Shown piece after piece: positions 1 to 10,321 of a stretch of 64,000 nt of DNA. Numbering within the stretch: the first letter of the stretch is position 1; each line of letters opens with the position of its first letter. The notes beneath the pieces are model-generated. The model saw only the letters and a program-made list of their open reading frames with translations. It had not been told where the DNA came from and did no database searches. The DNA lies in NCBI GenBank assembly GCA_026225945.1, contig JAMJFZ010003163.1:21388501-21452500 (forward strand), read 5' to 3'. The position numbers and the translations under genes were made by a program. Origin of the DNA: Cricetomys ansorgei (lineage: Eukaryota; Chordata; Mammalia; Rodentia; Nesomyidae).

Positions 1-540
1 TCGTGGCTTATTTCCTTACTGTCCATGCTGTTTTCAATAGCAGCAGAGATGACTTCAATGGTCCCTCGGTACCTATTATACTAGCCTAGAGCCTCCAGCA
101 GTTACCAAAATCTGCATGTCTTAAATAAAATGCTTATGAATAAAGATGCGATGTTGCATATAATCACTATTCATTCCCTCGAACATTTCTAGTGGGGAGT
201 ATAGTCTCGTTCTGTAAAGTATAGTATAGTATAGTCTTGTCTTGGACATCTGGGCTCAGATAATCCTCCTACCTCAGCCTCCTGCAAGCCCTGCTTCTCC
301 CTTAGACTTTAAATCATCCCTACATTATTTTCAATACCTAATACAATATATATTCTCTATCAGTTACGTTGTGTTGTTCAAAAATAATAGCAAGAAAAAC
401 AAGAGACAGCATTTTCTTTCCAATGTTTTCTGTCCATGCTTGGTTGTTCTACAGATGTAGAGCCCAGATACAAAGGCCAAGTTAGTGACTAAAAATACTT
501 TCTGACCTTATAAATGATCTTATAAAGAAATGGTCAACAC
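1..540. other. Unassigned stretch with a short B1-like relic
   Basis: No gene is visible. A short pentamer run (AGTAT) sits at about 218-233. Positions 247-290 resemble the middle of an inverted, very old B1 (motif CCTCAGCCTCC). The rest is AT-leaning DNA I cannot assign. Confidence 0.5.
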
Positions 541-544
541 CCAG

Positions 545-724
545 ACTTGGCGGAGCATGCCTTTAATCCCAGCACTCCCAGCACACACATGATAAATACA
601 TATGACTGCTATGGCAGAGACAGGCATATATCTCTGTGAGTGTGAGGCCAGCCTGGTCTACATTAATTTTTTCCAGGATACCCAAGGCTACATAGAGAGA
701 CCCTGTCTCAAAAAAAAAAAAAAA
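545..724 (+). mobile_element. B1 SINE with internal insertion
   Basis: B1 landmarks in order are CCTTTAATCCCAGCACT, GAGGCCAGCCTGGTCTAC and CCCTGTCTC followed by an A-rich tail. About 30 bases of CA-rich extra sequence interrupt the left part near 580-615. Confidence 0.85.
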
Positions 725-849
725 TAAAAAAAGAAGGGGGGAGAAAGGAAGAAAGATGAGCAACTGCCACTGCTTGATTCCCTTCCCCCTTTTTTTGGGA
801 GGGGAGGGAATTAGTGAATTATTAAAGCCAAACTTTAACATATTCAGTG

Positions 850-1150
850 TTTTAAATGTGATACTCTGGTTTACAGATACGTTACAAAATGATTACCATG
901 ACCACGCTAAATATCATTCTCTCTCACTTGACATAGCTGTCATATGTGTGCTAAGGGTGCTTAAAACATTTCCTCCTAGCAACCGTCAAGTTTGTCATGC
1001 ACGCTCATTAACTGTGGCTTCCATGCTGTGCATCAGACCTCCAGAACCAGTCTTTTACACTCTCACAGTTGTGCCCTTTGGCCAACATCTCACCGTTTCC
1101 CTGGTAACCACCTTCCTACCCTGTTTCTATGAGTTGGACTTTCATTGTTT
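850..1150 (-). mobile_element. Old L1 (L1M-type) 3' fragment, part 1
   Basis: The order TTAAAACATTT, TCCAGAACC, CCAACATCTC, GGTAACCACC and TTCTATGAGTT is the reverse complement of the 3' region of ancient mammalian L1MA/MB elements. It is interrupted after 1150 by T-rich and SINE sequence and resumes near 1633. Confidence 0.7.
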
Positions 1151-1331
1151 GTTTGGCCTTTCCTTTTTGTTTTGTTTTGTTGTGGGCTTTTTTTGTTTGT
1201 TTGTTTGTTTTGGTTTTGGTTTTTTAGTTGGTGGTGGTGGTTTTTAGTTTTTTTGTTTCGGTTTGGTTTGGTTTGGTTTTGGGTTTGGTTTTTGGTTTTT
1301 TTGGTTTTGGTGGTTTTTTTTTTTTTTTTTG
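1147..1331. repeat. T/G-rich simple sequence (tail of the following B1)
   Basis: Irregular TTTG and TTTGG blocks without any C-containing structure. Read from the other strand this is the expanded A/C-rich tail of the inverted B1 at 1332-1482. The glycine/phenylalanine-rich frames across it are not genes. Confidence 0.8.
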
Positions 1332-1482
1332 GTTTTTCAAGACAGAGTTTCTCTGCTGTAACTCCGGCTGTTCTAGAACTCACTCTGGTAGACCAGGCTG
1401 GCCTTGAACTCGCAGACAGCAGAGATCTGCCTGCCTCTGCCTCCTGATTGCTAGGATTAAAGGCATGTGCCACTGCTGCCCA
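1332..1482 (-). mobile_element. B1 SINE
   Basis: Inverted B1 showing AAGACAGAGTTTCTCT, GTAGACCAGGCTGGCC and AGGATTAAAGGCATG. It carries a small internal duplication (cagacagcagagatc) before the right end. Confidence 0.9.
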
Positions 1483-1483
1483 A

Positions 1484-1632
1484 CTTGTTGTGTTTTTCTA
1501 AGAGAAGATCTCATTATAGAGTTCTGGATGGGCTCAGCACTCACTGTGTAATCTAGGCCTGAAATCTTGACAGTCCTCCTGCCTCAGTCTCCCGGGTGCT
1601 GGAATTAGGAGGGCACCCCGAGCCTGGCTAAG
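1484..1632 (-). mobile_element. Degenerate B1/PB1-like SINE
   Basis: Weak inverted B1 resemblance: an AGATCTCATTATAGAG start, CCTCCTGCCTCAGTCTCC, GTGCTGGAATTAGG and terminal AGCCTGGCT. It is much more diverged than its neighbour, so it is an older insertion. Confidence 0.55.
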
Positions 1633-1860
1633 TTTGACTTCTGTAGAGTCTGCTTTCTGTGAGTTTGTGCAGGATTTGTCCTGATTTATTTCCCTCAGCA
1701 TGTTAACTTTCATATTAAGTCTTGTTGTCACAATGGAAGAGCCCCTTCTCTTTCAAGCTGAAGAAGATTCATTTTATATGCACATAAATCATAATATATA
1801 CTGCATTAGGTAGGCGATTATGGATGTGTCACATTTTATTTTTCCGTTGACTTTCTACTA
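1633..1860 (-). mobile_element. Old L1 3' fragment, part 2
   Basis: Continues the L1M colinear order seen at 850-1150: TTTGTCCTGATTTATTTCC, CAGCATGTTAACTTTC, TTGTTGTCACAATGG, then CACATTTTATTTTTCC. Two SINEs split the original fragment. Bases from about 1862 resemble a different old repeat end that I could not classify. Confidence 0.6.
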
Positions 1861-1905
1861 TAAAGTTTGAATGTGTCCCCCGCCCCCAAATTCAAGCGTT
1901 GAATC

Positions 1906-2035
1906 TTTTGTTTTGTTTTTTACTTTGAGATAAGATCTCCCTCTGTAGTCTAACAGGCCTAGAACTCACTATTTAGCCCAGGCTAGTTGAAAACTTGCAG
2001 CTGATACTGATTCCTAAGGATTGCAATTACCTGCC
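1906..2035 (-). mobile_element. Degenerate B1-like SINE
   Basis: T-rich start, then TTTGAGATAAGATCTC, CCTAGAACTCACTATTTAG and CCCAGGCTAG match an inverted B1 left half. The right half is lost or unrecognisable. Confidence 0.5.
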
Positions 2036-2116
2036 TGAGCCATCACTTCAGTTACTACATCCTTCAGCTTCCCTAGTGACTCTGCCTGCCTCCCTCCTAA
2101 CTTCATACCCTTCTGG

Positions 2117-2281
2117 TTTGTTTGTTTTGTTTTGTTTTTTTGAGACAGGGTTTCTCTGTTGTAACTCTGGCTGTCCTAGAACTCACTCTGTAGACCAGGA
2201 GGCCTTGAACTCACAGAGATCAGCCTGCCTCTGCCTCCCAAGTGCTGGGTTTAAAAGCATGCTCCACCACCGCCTGGCTAT
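2117..2281 (-). mobile_element. B1 SINE
   Basis: Well-kept inverted B1: TTGAGACAGGGTTTCTCTG, CTGGCTGTCCTAGAACTC, TGCCTCCCAAGTGCTGGG. The TTTG-rich head at 2117-2141 is its reversed A-rich tail. Confidence 0.92.
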
Positions 2282-2289
2282 CATACCTC

Positions 2290-2515
2290 CTTTTTAAATA
2301 TTTATTTAACTTTATATGTATGTATATGTGCCTGAGTGTACATATGTGCACTGCATGCATATCCCGTGTACATGCAGGAGCTGGGGGGAAGGTCATAAGA
2401 GCCATCAGATCCCCTGAACTGAGTTACAGTTGTAAGCAGCCATGTGGGTTCTCGAAATTGATCTCAAGTCCTCTGCAAGAGCAGTAAGTATTCTTAAGTG
2501 CTGAGTCTCTCTAGG
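2290..2515 (-). mobile_element. B2/B3 SINE
   Basis: Inverted B2-type element: AT-rich head (TATTTATTTAACTTTATAT), CATCAGATCCCCTGAACT, GCAGCCATGTGGG, AAGTCCTCTGCAAGAGCAG and a TCTCTCTAGGATCCC end, the tRNA-like 5' part. Confidence 0.8.
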
Positions 2516-3598
2516 ATCCCCCTTTTCGTTTTTTGGTATTGTTTATATATAAAACCAAAGAAGCTTTGACAAGCACGCACTTTTGTTTAACTAGCTCAAG
2601 TCTCTTGATCGAGTTTAAGGACTCCTGTGTGTGTCATGGGGGTAAGTAGCGCTAGTACAGCACCCTTGTACCCGTATGCTGCCCTTCCCTTCTGAGCTCC
2701 AGGCCTTCCAGGTAGACGCTGGGAGGTCAGGGAGGGACCCAAATGAAGGACTGCATTGGAACCAGGGCTGTTGCTGGTGGCCAGGTGACACCCAGTCTCC
2801 CTCCTAAAACTACTCGTAGGATGCCACGTAACTGGAAGCCAGCCCTAGGAAAAAGACCTGGTACCCAGGATCTGGGGTGTATAAGTAGAATGTTCCTCCA
2901 AATCTGGTGGGTGTCACTAGCCCTCAATTTTTGGACTGGCTCACCTTCACTGGAGTCAGGATGAAGGCAGAGCTAAGTTCACCAGTCAAGCCCTGACAGC
3001 AGCGGGGAAGAGAACTCAATTTAACCCTGTCCCAGGTCCAGCCTCCTGATGAAACGTGACACTCTGGTAGGAAGAAACCATTTGTCCCCTTGCAGTGGGC
3101 AGGGCTGCTGGATGGTGCATTGATTGGAAGCAGCTGAGGGGTACTTCCAAGCCACAGTGTAAATTTTGTATGAACAATGAACCACGTCCTCGTAAGCTGC
3201 AAGTTTGACCTTGCACTGAGGAAGCAAAGGTCGAGCATTGACCTGGAGGGATAGGACTGGCCTTGTGGCATGCAACATGAAGCAATCAGGCTGGGCTGAC
3301 CCTGCTGCTGCGAGTTTCTCTCTCACAAAGGTAGAGCTGGGTTTTCACTTCTGGGCACAGCCCTACAAGCCATTGTGGTTCCCAAAGTGCCCCTCCCCCC
3401 TTCCAGGCCTCTTGACCGCCATTCCTGCTACTGGCCGGAGCCATGTAGGCTCCACCTATAGGCAACTGCCACGCCCCTGTCTCCTCTGCAGCATCACTTC
3501 CTCCGTCAGGCTCATCTCCACTGCTGCCACCATCACTTGGCGTCCAGCCAACGTACGGGTCATTACCATGCTTTGACTAGTTGGAATAATGTTTCAAT
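2516..3598. other. Unassigned, mostly non-repetitive stretch
   Basis: I see no known repeat and no recognisable gene. Both strands carry open frames up to 115 codons. The minus-strand one near 3021-3326 has an AG at its upstream edge (CTATCCCTCCAG) but no family I recognise and no convincing donor, so I leave it uncalled. Confidence 0.4.
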
Positions 3599-3599
3599 G

Positions 3600-3738
3600 G
3601 GCATGGAAATGCTGATGGTTCATACCAGTACTCCAAACACTTGGGAAGTGGAGGCCGGAGGATTTTTCTGAGTTTGAAACCAGTCTAGGCTACAGACAGC
3701 AAACCTGTCTCAAAACAGCAAAAATAAAAATAAAAAGT
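3600..3738 (+). mobile_element. Old B1-like SINE
   Basis: Diverged B1 order: ATGCTGATGGTTCATACC, CACTTGGGAAGTGGAGG, GTCTAGGCTACAG and CCTGTCTCAAAA, ending in an AAAAATAAAA tail. Confidence 0.6.
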
Positions 3739-3740
3739 CG

Positions 3741-3870
3741 GCCAGGCAGTGGCGACGCAAGCCTTTAATTCCAGCGTAGGTGGATCTCTGTGAGTTCAAG
3801 AACAGCCTGGTCTACAGAGTGAGTTCCAGGACAGCCAGAGTTACAACAGAGAAACACTGTCTTGAAAAGA
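3741..3870 (+). mobile_element. B1 SINE
   Basis: GGCCAGGCAGTGGCG start, AGCCTTTAATTCCAGC, TGGTCTACAGAGTGAGTTCC and ACAGCCAGAGTTAC. A small deletion removes the GGGAGGCAGAGG segment. The tail leads straight into the GATA array. Confidence 0.88.
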
Positions 3871-3902
3871 ATAAATAGATAGATAGATAGATAGATGATA
3901 GA

Positions 3903-3934
<32 letters not shown>

Positions 3935-3944
3935 TAGATAGATA
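3871..3944. repeat. (GATA)n/(GACA)n microsatellite
   Basis: Tetranucleotide array of about 18 units, GATA with a short GACA patch, seeded at the 3' end of the preceding B1. Confidence 0.95.
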
Positions 3945-3965
3945 ACTGAGTAAAATTTAAAAATA

Positions 3966-4162
3966 CATGCTGGTGAGATGGCTTCATGCTTAAGAAAGCT
4001 TGCTGCTCTTTCAGATGAAGGAGTTTTGATATCAGGCAACTCAAAGCAGCCTGTAACTCCAGCCCCAGAGGAAGCAGCACCCACTATTGGCCTCCATAGG
4101 CAACCTCATGCAGGTGCATATACAGATGCATAAATAACAAAATAAATCTTTAAATCTAAAAT
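3966..4162 (+). mobile_element. B3-type SINE (diverged)
   Basis: GCTGGTGAGATGGCTTC head, CTTGCTGCTCTTTCAG, CCTGTAACTCCAG and a tail ending in AATAAATCTTTAAAT mark a degraded B2/B3 element. Confidence 0.7.
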
Positions 4163-4164
4163 AG

Positions 4165-4355
4165 AGAGTCTGGAGAAATGGCTTCAGGGGTACTTGCTGC
4201 TCTCTCAGAGCACTCAGGTTTGATCTCCAGCACCCATGTGACGGCTTCCGGCCACCTGTCACTCCAGGTCCAGGGGATCTGGGGCGGTACACATACATCC
4301 ATGCTTGCAGGCAAACACTCATGGTCACAAAATAAAAATAAATAACTCTTAAATT
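4165..4355 (+). mobile_element. B3-type SINE
   Basis: TCTGGAGAAATGGCTTCAG, CTTGCTGCTCTCTCAGAG, AGCACCCATGTGACGGC, CAGGGGATCTGGGGC and an AAATAAAAATAAATAA tail. It is arranged head to tail with the B3 just before it. Confidence 0.8.
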
Positions 4356-4377
4356 AAATTAAGTAAAAATAAATCAT

Positions 4378-4515
4378 CACATCCTGCATGCACTTTCATC
4401 TAGCACTGAAGAGGCAGAAGCAGGTGGATGGCTGTGAGTTCAAGGTGAGCCTGGTCTACAGAGTGAGTTCCAGGACAGCCAGGACTACATAGTGAGACCT
4501 GTCTCAAAAATAAGC
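4378..4515 (+). mobile_element. B1 SINE
   Basis: The left end is eroded (CACATCCTGCATGCAC). Then GAAGAGGCAGAAGCAGG, TGGTCTACAGAGTGAGTTCC and ACCTGTCTCAAAAATAA confirm a B1. Confidence 0.8.
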
Positions 4516-4518
4516 AAA

Positions 4519-4605
4519 ATGAGTATATAAAGAGTTATAAATATATAGATATAAATAGCTTATATATGCATTTGTATATATATATATATTAAATATAAAT
4601 TTTAA
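4519..4605. repeat. AT-rich / (TA)n low-complexity segment
   Basis: Alternating TATA and AAATA blocks including a TATATATATATATA run around 4575-4590; no other structure seen. Confidence 0.8.
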
Positions 4606-4611
4606 GTGTTT

Positions 4612-5365
4612 TTTTGCTTCCTTGAGCATGTATCTTCTTTTTCACATAGATATTCACTACTACCGATGCCTAGAAACTCTTGTTGCAGCCACAGTTTGGG
4701 TGTGTTACGTCTATTTTCATCTGCCTCAAGATATTAATTTGCTTTTTGATTTGTTCTTTGAATCTGTTCAATAATGCGACATTTAACTTCTACAATTTTT
4801 GAATTTTCCGATTTTCCTAGTTACCAGTTTCTAGTTTCGTGTCATTGTGATTTCCACTCTGTTAAAACTCGTTTTGCAGCTCTGCATGACATATTCATAA
4901 GAATGCTCTGTGTGCACTTGAGGAAAACATGTGTTCTCTGCTGGCAAGCGGGGGATTCTGTACATGTCTGTTGGTTTCATTTGGTCTCAAGTATAGTTCA
5001 AGTTGAGTGTTTCCTTATTGATTTTCTGTCTAGGTGATTTATCCATTGTTGAAACTGGAGTACAGAGGTCCGCTGCTATTGTGTTAGTGTCTATTTCACT
5101 CTTCAGATCAGCTAACATTTGCTTTAGAAATGTAGGTGCTGCGATGTTGGGTATGTGCTATATACATATATATGTGTATATAACAGAGTTGTTATATCTC
5201 CTCAGTGAATTTACTCCTTTGTCAGTAAATGACTTTCTTGGTCTCGTTTTATACCTGTTAAAGTCTATTTTATCGGAGATAAGCATAGGTATCTCTGCTA
5301 TCTTTTTTGTTTTCATTTGCATGTACTTACATTTCATTTCATTTTCCATATATGCATGTCCCTAA
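4612..5365 (-). mobile_element. Decayed L1 ORF2 fragment (endonuclease-end region)
   Basis: The minus strand encodes a 63-codon relic at 5158-5349 whose piece ISDKIDF is characteristic of the ORF2 endonuclease-end region. The plus strand shows the matching antisense order GGTGATTTATCCATTG, GGTGCTGCGATGTTGGG, AAGTCTATTTTATC. Many stops and indels make it dead. It predates the flanking SINEs. Confidence 0.75.
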
Positions 5366-5433
5366 AGTTTAAGTGAATCCCTTGCAGGAAGAATATAGCT
5401 GTTCTTTTCTAACGCATTCAGGATCTGCTGCAG

Positions 5434-5548
5434 CTCCTCCTCCTCCTCCTCCTTCTCCTCCTCCTCCTTCTCCTCCTCCTCTTCCTCCTCCTCCTTCTCC
5501 TCCTTCTCCTCCTCCTCCTTCTCCTCCTCTTCCTCCTCCTCCTCCTCC

Positions 5549-5579
<31 letters not shown>

Positions 5580-5593
5580 TCTCCTCTTCCTCC

Positions 5594-5628
<35 letters not shown>

Positions 5629-5646
5629 CTCCTTCTCCTCCTCTTC
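5434..5646. repeat. (CCT)n/(CTT) polypyrimidine microsatellite
   Basis: About 213 bases containing only C and T, mainly TCC triplets with interspersed TTC. Translations (poly-Pro or poly-Glu on opposite strands) are artefacts. The other strand is a long purine tract. Confidence 0.95.
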
Positions 5647-5695
5647 TGTCACTCTTCACTGTATTTAAAAAAGCAAACAAAAAGCATTTTAACCT

Positions 5696-5833
5696 TTAGT
5701 CCCAGCACTCGGGAGGCAGAGGCAGGCAGATCTGTGGGTTCAAGTCTAGCCTGGTCTACACAGAGAGATCCAGAACAGCCAGAGAGCTACACAAAGAAAC
5801 CCTGTCTCAAAAAAAAAAAACAAAAACAAAAAC
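5696..5833 (+). mobile_element. B1 SINE (5'-truncated)
   Basis: Starts within the box (TAGTCCCAGCACTCGGGAGG), then GCCTGGTCTACACAGAG, AACAGCCAGAGAG and CCCTGTCTC with an A/C-rich tail ending in a short (GGA)n at 5836-5854. Confidence 0.9.
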
Positions 5834-5854
5834 AAAGGAGGAGGAGGAGGAGGA

Positions 5855-6285
5855 GACTGTCCAGGCTCAGTGTTGAGTTCCGGGCTATGATTAGTCAGCC
5901 CTGTTACTTTGGGCCTTCCTTGTTGTTCCTGCAACATTGTTGCGGAACAGTGTGTCTTAGCATGGAAGGAGAATATTGCCTCACATTGACATCTAGGGAT
6001 TGGATGGAGCATCATCTCTTCTAGTCTTTGCTGACTAGCTATTGTGAGAGGAGAATGCCATATATGAGGGAAGCAAGAGCCCCAGCTGAGCGGTGTGTAC
6101 AAGTTCAAGCTCTGAGGAAGGCACCACTTCGTAGCCCCTGTGCTGTTCTATCAGTGTCCAAATAAAAGATGGCGGGTGTCCACTGCAGCCAGGGCTGCAA
6201 GTGTCCACAGTGACAGCAATAGCTGCAAGAGGCTTGGGTAGCAAAGGTTTCTAGTGCCCTCCTCATTTCTTTTTCTCTTAGGGTA
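5855..6285. other. Unassigned stretch
   Basis: No gene or firm repeat call. It includes the first copy of a 16-base direct repeat (GTGTCCACAGTGACAG, 6201-6216), which recurs at 6694-6709 beyond the URR1-like element. Confidence 0.4.
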
Positions 6286-6655
6286 CATGTCTTAGTTACT
6301 GTTCTGCGGCTGTGAAGAGACACCATGACCAAGGTAACTGTTATGAAAGAGACAATTTAACTGGGGGCTTGCTTACAGTTTTAGAAGGTTAGTGGGAAGC
6401 AGGCATGGAGCTGGAACAGTAGCTGAGAGCTTTCCATCTTGATTCCACAAGAAGCAGGCAGAGAGACAGACAGACAGACAGAAAAACAGGCAAGGCCTGG
6501 TGTAGGCTTTTGAAACCTCGAAGTCCACTCCTGGTGGCACACCTCCTCCAACACGGCCACACCTCCTAACCCTTCGCAAACAGTTCCTTTCCTTGGTGAT
6601 TAAGCACTCAAATATATGAGTCCGTGGGGACCGTTCTCATTCAAACCTCCACAGG
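6286..6655. mobile_element. URR1-like rodent interspersed repeat
   Basis: Family-like order: CTTAGTTACTGTTCTGC, GTGAAGAGACACCATGACC, CTTGCTTACAGTTTTAG, CACACCTCCTCCAAC, CCACACCTCCTAACCC and TCATTCAAACCTCCACAGG. It matches my memory of URR1, a rodent hAT-Charlie-type nonautonomous DNA repeat. The family name is from memory; the repeat character is clear from other copies in this window. Confidence 0.7.
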
Positions 6656-7040
6656 ATGTCACCAGGGCCTCTCTTGACACAGGTTTTGTGGGTGTGTCCA
6701 CAGTGACAGTAGCATCAACAGGCGATGGCCACTTACATGGAGCAGTTGCACCACTGAGGCCTGTGGGACTTTGGTGTTTGAAATGTGACCTCACATGGAG
6801 CGGCCATGTTTCCAAGATCTGGAGCATACACAGACTGGGAGGAGCTGGTGGCCTTGATCCCAGTTTTCATTTAACAAATAGCTGCCTAGCCTAATGTCAC
6901 TAGGAAAAGGAGGGCCTCGTACCCCACTATATTGTTTTATCTCATCTACTGTTTGCTTTCCTAAGAGACATTGCCTAAGCTGCCATGGGGTAGTTTATTC
7001 ACAGGGATAATTCCATTGCTAATGCTTAGTGTAAACACCT
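6656..7040. other. Unassigned stretch
   Basis: Contains the second copy of the 16-base direct repeat at 6694-6709. Otherwise I see no gene or recognisable repeat. Confidence 0.35.
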
Positions 7041-7140
7041 AAGCAGCATGGCATCGCACACGTCAGCCTGAACCCTGAGCTCAAGCAAACCTCATTCTTC
7101 AGCCTTGCAGGTAGCTGGAACTATAGGCATGCACCTTGGC
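7041..7140 (-). mobile_element. Very old B1/FAM-like SINE relic
   Basis: Inverted 7SL-type landmarks CCTGAGCTCAAGCAAACC, CAGGTAGCTGGAACTATAG and GCATGCACC. It is closer to the primitive 7SL-derived monomers than to young B1. Confidence 0.5.
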
Positions 7141-8637
7141 TTTGGGTCCTAGTCTTTTAAAGTGGAATCATGGAAAATGGCAACTCTTTTAGCCTATTGG
7201 TCATTTACCCCGAGGGCGCTTGGCTTCTTTACTGTTTTAACGCTCAGAGGACTTGAGAGCATTCCTTAGCTTTTCAGTATGTCAGGGGAAACTTTTGAGG
7301 GTCGACCCGAGTGCAGAAAGAAGGGAACAGGAGAGCAGTAGGCATCATTTATTTCACGGTTCTGTTCACCCACAATCAAAATAGAGACAGGGCCAAGGAC
7401 AAAAGTCTGTCACATTTTGAACAAGGGAGTCCGACTTCAAAATCAAACCCAAATAGTTCTCTCTCCGGTGAAAAGAAGCTCAGCACCTTGATTTCTCCCC
7501 TGCATCCTGCTGCCACCTCGTCCCTCCCTTTCAGACAGGGCACTGTGCCTCCATTTCCCCATGGCCCAAAGACTTAGGGAAATAGTTTCAGACACTACCC
7601 ACTCCAAGTTCTGCACTTGTGATTTTCTTTCCTCAGCTGACCTCATTAAGCAGGATGGAAGGCAGTTTTTCCCAGTCTATTAAGACTTCAATAAAATCAT
7701 CCGTCTCTCGTTAACTGGAATAGTATTCACATTTAGCCCTGCATATTAATTGGCTGATAACGAGATGATAAAGCTGCTTTTCTCTGCAGGTGTACCAATC
7801 AATTTCAATGAAACAGAAAAAATGAGTTCTTTTCTTGTTGCATTTGAAATTAAAAAGTGATTTATATTTTCTAATAAAGTGGTTTGCATTGATCCCCTTC
7901 TGAAAATGTGCGGTTTCATCTGTGCCCATTTAAATTATAATAGTTTCCGTTTGTAAAAGAATGATTTTCCAATATCAGCTCTGGCTTCCCATTGATGATT
8001 AACTTTAATATGGATTTGAAGGGGGGAATGTTTCCAAGGGTCAAGGGGAATAGGCCATCAAGAGCCTCCATACCCCTCAAAATGAAAAAAGTCTTAGCTC
8101 CTTGTAATGACTATAACATCTGAAGAATGCTCTTTGGGTTAGGGGGGAAAAAAAACAGTATTGTCAAAGCAAGTTACATTTCCCCCTAAGAGATCCATTT
8201 TTCTATTTCACAAGTTTCCAACTGACATAAAATTTTATGCCCGTGCCAATTGTTTTCCATTTCTGTTGTGTCAGCCTTACTGCAGGGCAGACGTAGGAAG
8301 GAGAGGGGTTTTTGTCTCTTTTTTTTATCCCTACTGTCACCGACAGCAAATTCTTACTTGGAGATGCTCACAGAATCCTGTCGTTATCTGTTCCGCTGAA
8401 TTCTGGTGGCGTGAGAAGTGGCGGAGTGGTGGCAGCCACTGTCGGTTACTATGGTGATCTTCAATGCCACAATGAAGGAGCCATGAAGGAAGCATAGTCT
8501 GCCCTTATGGTAGAAAGTCAGAAGCCAGGACTGGTGCCCGAAGACATTGGATGCTCCACCTCTCTGTCACCCAAAGGTACCTGGATTCCTACTCGAGCTA
8601 CAAGCAGGTGTTGAGAGGAGTTGAGAGAGTCTGCAGG
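7141..8637. other. Repeat-poor stretch with AT-rich candidate regulatory core
   Basis: About 1.5 kb without recognised repeats, unusual for this SINE-dense window. The core at 7690-8060 is AT-rich but not low-complexity, with motifs such as TAATTGGCTGATAA, CAATCAATTTC and TTGATGATTAACTTTAAT that resemble homeodomain-type sites. Near 8441 there is GGTTACTATGGTGAT, a weak RFX X-box-like word. No coding frame stands out. Regulatory function is inference only. Confidence 0.35.
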
Positions 8638-8770
8638 GCCGGCTGTGGTGGGGCACATCTGTCACTGCAGCACGGGAAGTAGCAATGGTAGGGTCAGGAG
8701 TCTGAAGTCACCCTCAGCCATGTCAAAAGTTTAAGGGCAGGCTGGGTCAGCTGAGACCCTGTTTGAGGGA
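8638..8770 (+). mobile_element. Degenerate B1-like SINE
   Basis: GGCCGGCTGTGGTGGGGCAC start and GCTGAGACCCTGTTTGAGG end match B1 termini; the middle is badly eroded. Confidence 0.5.
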
Positions 8771-8789
8771 GGAAATGGGAGAACAGAGA

Positions 8790-8832
8790 TACAGAGAGAG
8801 AGAGAGAGAGAGAGGGAAAGAAAGAGAGAGAT
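8790..8832. repeat. (GA)n microsatellite
   Basis: AGAGAGAG run with a few interruptions, between two old SINEs. Confidence 0.9.
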
Positions 8833-8851
8833 TGGAGAGAGAAGATTGTGG

Positions 8852-8965
8852 ATGCAGGTATGATAGGCCACGGCTATAATTCTCAGCACTTGGGAGGTAA
8901 AGACAGAGAATTGTGAGTTTGAAGCCAGCCTGGGCTACATCTCAAAACCTTGTCTCAGAAAATAA
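8852..8965 (+). mobile_element. B1 SINE (deleted, diverged)
   Basis: TAATTCTCAGCACTTGGGAG, GAAGCCAGCCTGGGCTAC and CTTGTCTCAGAAAATAAG. The segment between the two halves of the standard B1 core is deleted. Confidence 0.7.
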
Positions 8966-10321
8966 GTAAATAATTAAAAATGAGCGACATTTAAAACAAG
9001 AGCCAGGAATGCTGTCTGGTTAATCACAGAGGAGATAAATGTTCACTGAGGAATGGATTATTGGATGGAGGGGTAGGTGTTGTATTAAATTTTTTTTTAA
9101 ATCCCACCTGAGGTGGCTCCACCCAGTGACTCCCGGGCAAGAAGCTGCACGGCAGTATGATTTTACCACAGACCATGTGTGTGAGCCAAGGAGAAGGAAC
9201 AAACCATTCTCCAGAGGCAAGGGCAGAGGGCTTAAACTCGTTCAATGGGGGAAGGGCCTACATATTTATAGCCAGAAGAATGGTCGCCATACCCCAGGAG
9301 CATCAATGGAAGAGCATTGGTCAGGAGAGGCAGTCCCACTTGCATACTGGGGCTATGTCTTAGGCTTAGGTATTTTCTGGGGACCAGAGGGATAGACCTT
9401 ATATGGAATAGTTTAGTTGTAACTCCAGATAAACAACTCCGCCAGATCATGCACCCTTGGAGAGGGGTTGCTGTGTCCTGTTATGGTTTGTGGTCTCTCA
9501 GCGACTGCAGAGGGGGAGGGGCCAGATTCCTGCCAGCTCCTCAGAATGAGAGCTTGAGATCATGAGCACCCTTGAACCACTTTAGCTGTGTGGCAATCCC
9601 ACGACAGCCCCACAGGTAGGTAGGTGGATAAATACATTGGTGTGGTTAAAGTGGGTTCTACACTAAACTGTTTCTCTCCAAGTGTCGACGTGCCTGAACA
9701 TTTCCCAGCAGACCCGGGTGGCATCATCTGGATGAAATACTAAAGTCCAGCCAGTTGCATTATTCCCTAGTTTTTCAGCTAGCATTCCCTAGTAAATGAT
9801 TCTGAAGAAGTAAACACCAGCATACTTGTGGGGTGGGTGCTCCCTCTCCACTTTTCTGGCCTCTTCTGTGTATTTTTGAACGATTATCCAAATGTCTTCT
9901 ACACATCCACCAGGAGGTCTTCAGGAGCTCCATGAGAATGCTTTTAACCCCACATCGCAGATAATGTTGTGAAAGATGCAGTTTCTTCTTCCTTGAGAAG
10001 GGTTGCTGGTGGCTCCTTGCTGGGCTGACTCTGAGCTTTTCTGATGCAATCAGGGATGGACCTGGTCTGGTGTGCATGGCTTCAGCCCCCAGAGGACATA
10101 TACAATGCCTGTTCTCGAGAGAAGATGACCAGCCCTGAGGAGATATGGCCTGCCTTCAAGTTCCTATCTTCTGCTCCTACAGCTGGTATTGAACGGCCCC
10201 AAAGCTTCATGTGTTAAAAACTTGATCTTCGTTGTCAAGAGGCACTGTGGTCCTTTAGGGGGTGAATTCTAGTGGTAGGTTTCATGTCACTGGGTACATG
10301 TTCTGAAGGGGATGAGATCTG
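8966..10321. other. Unassigned stretch, possibly old LTR-derived in part
   Basis: No gene recognised; the longest frames (about 118 and 100 codons) show no family features. Bases 9100-9560 (CATATTTATAGCC, GGGGAGGGGCC) have a composition like rodent LTR/RMER sequence, but I cannot place them. The 9700-10270 part looks unique. Confidence 0.3.

Noticed and set aside
3021..3326. 101-codon minus-strand ORF as an exon
   Set aside because: Has a plausible acceptor but no good donor, no recognisable domain, and three overlapping open frames in the same interval, which suggests chance.
5362..5699. Poly-Glu, poly-Gly/Arg and poly-Pro ORFs
   Set aside because: Translations of the (CCT)n tract in different frames.
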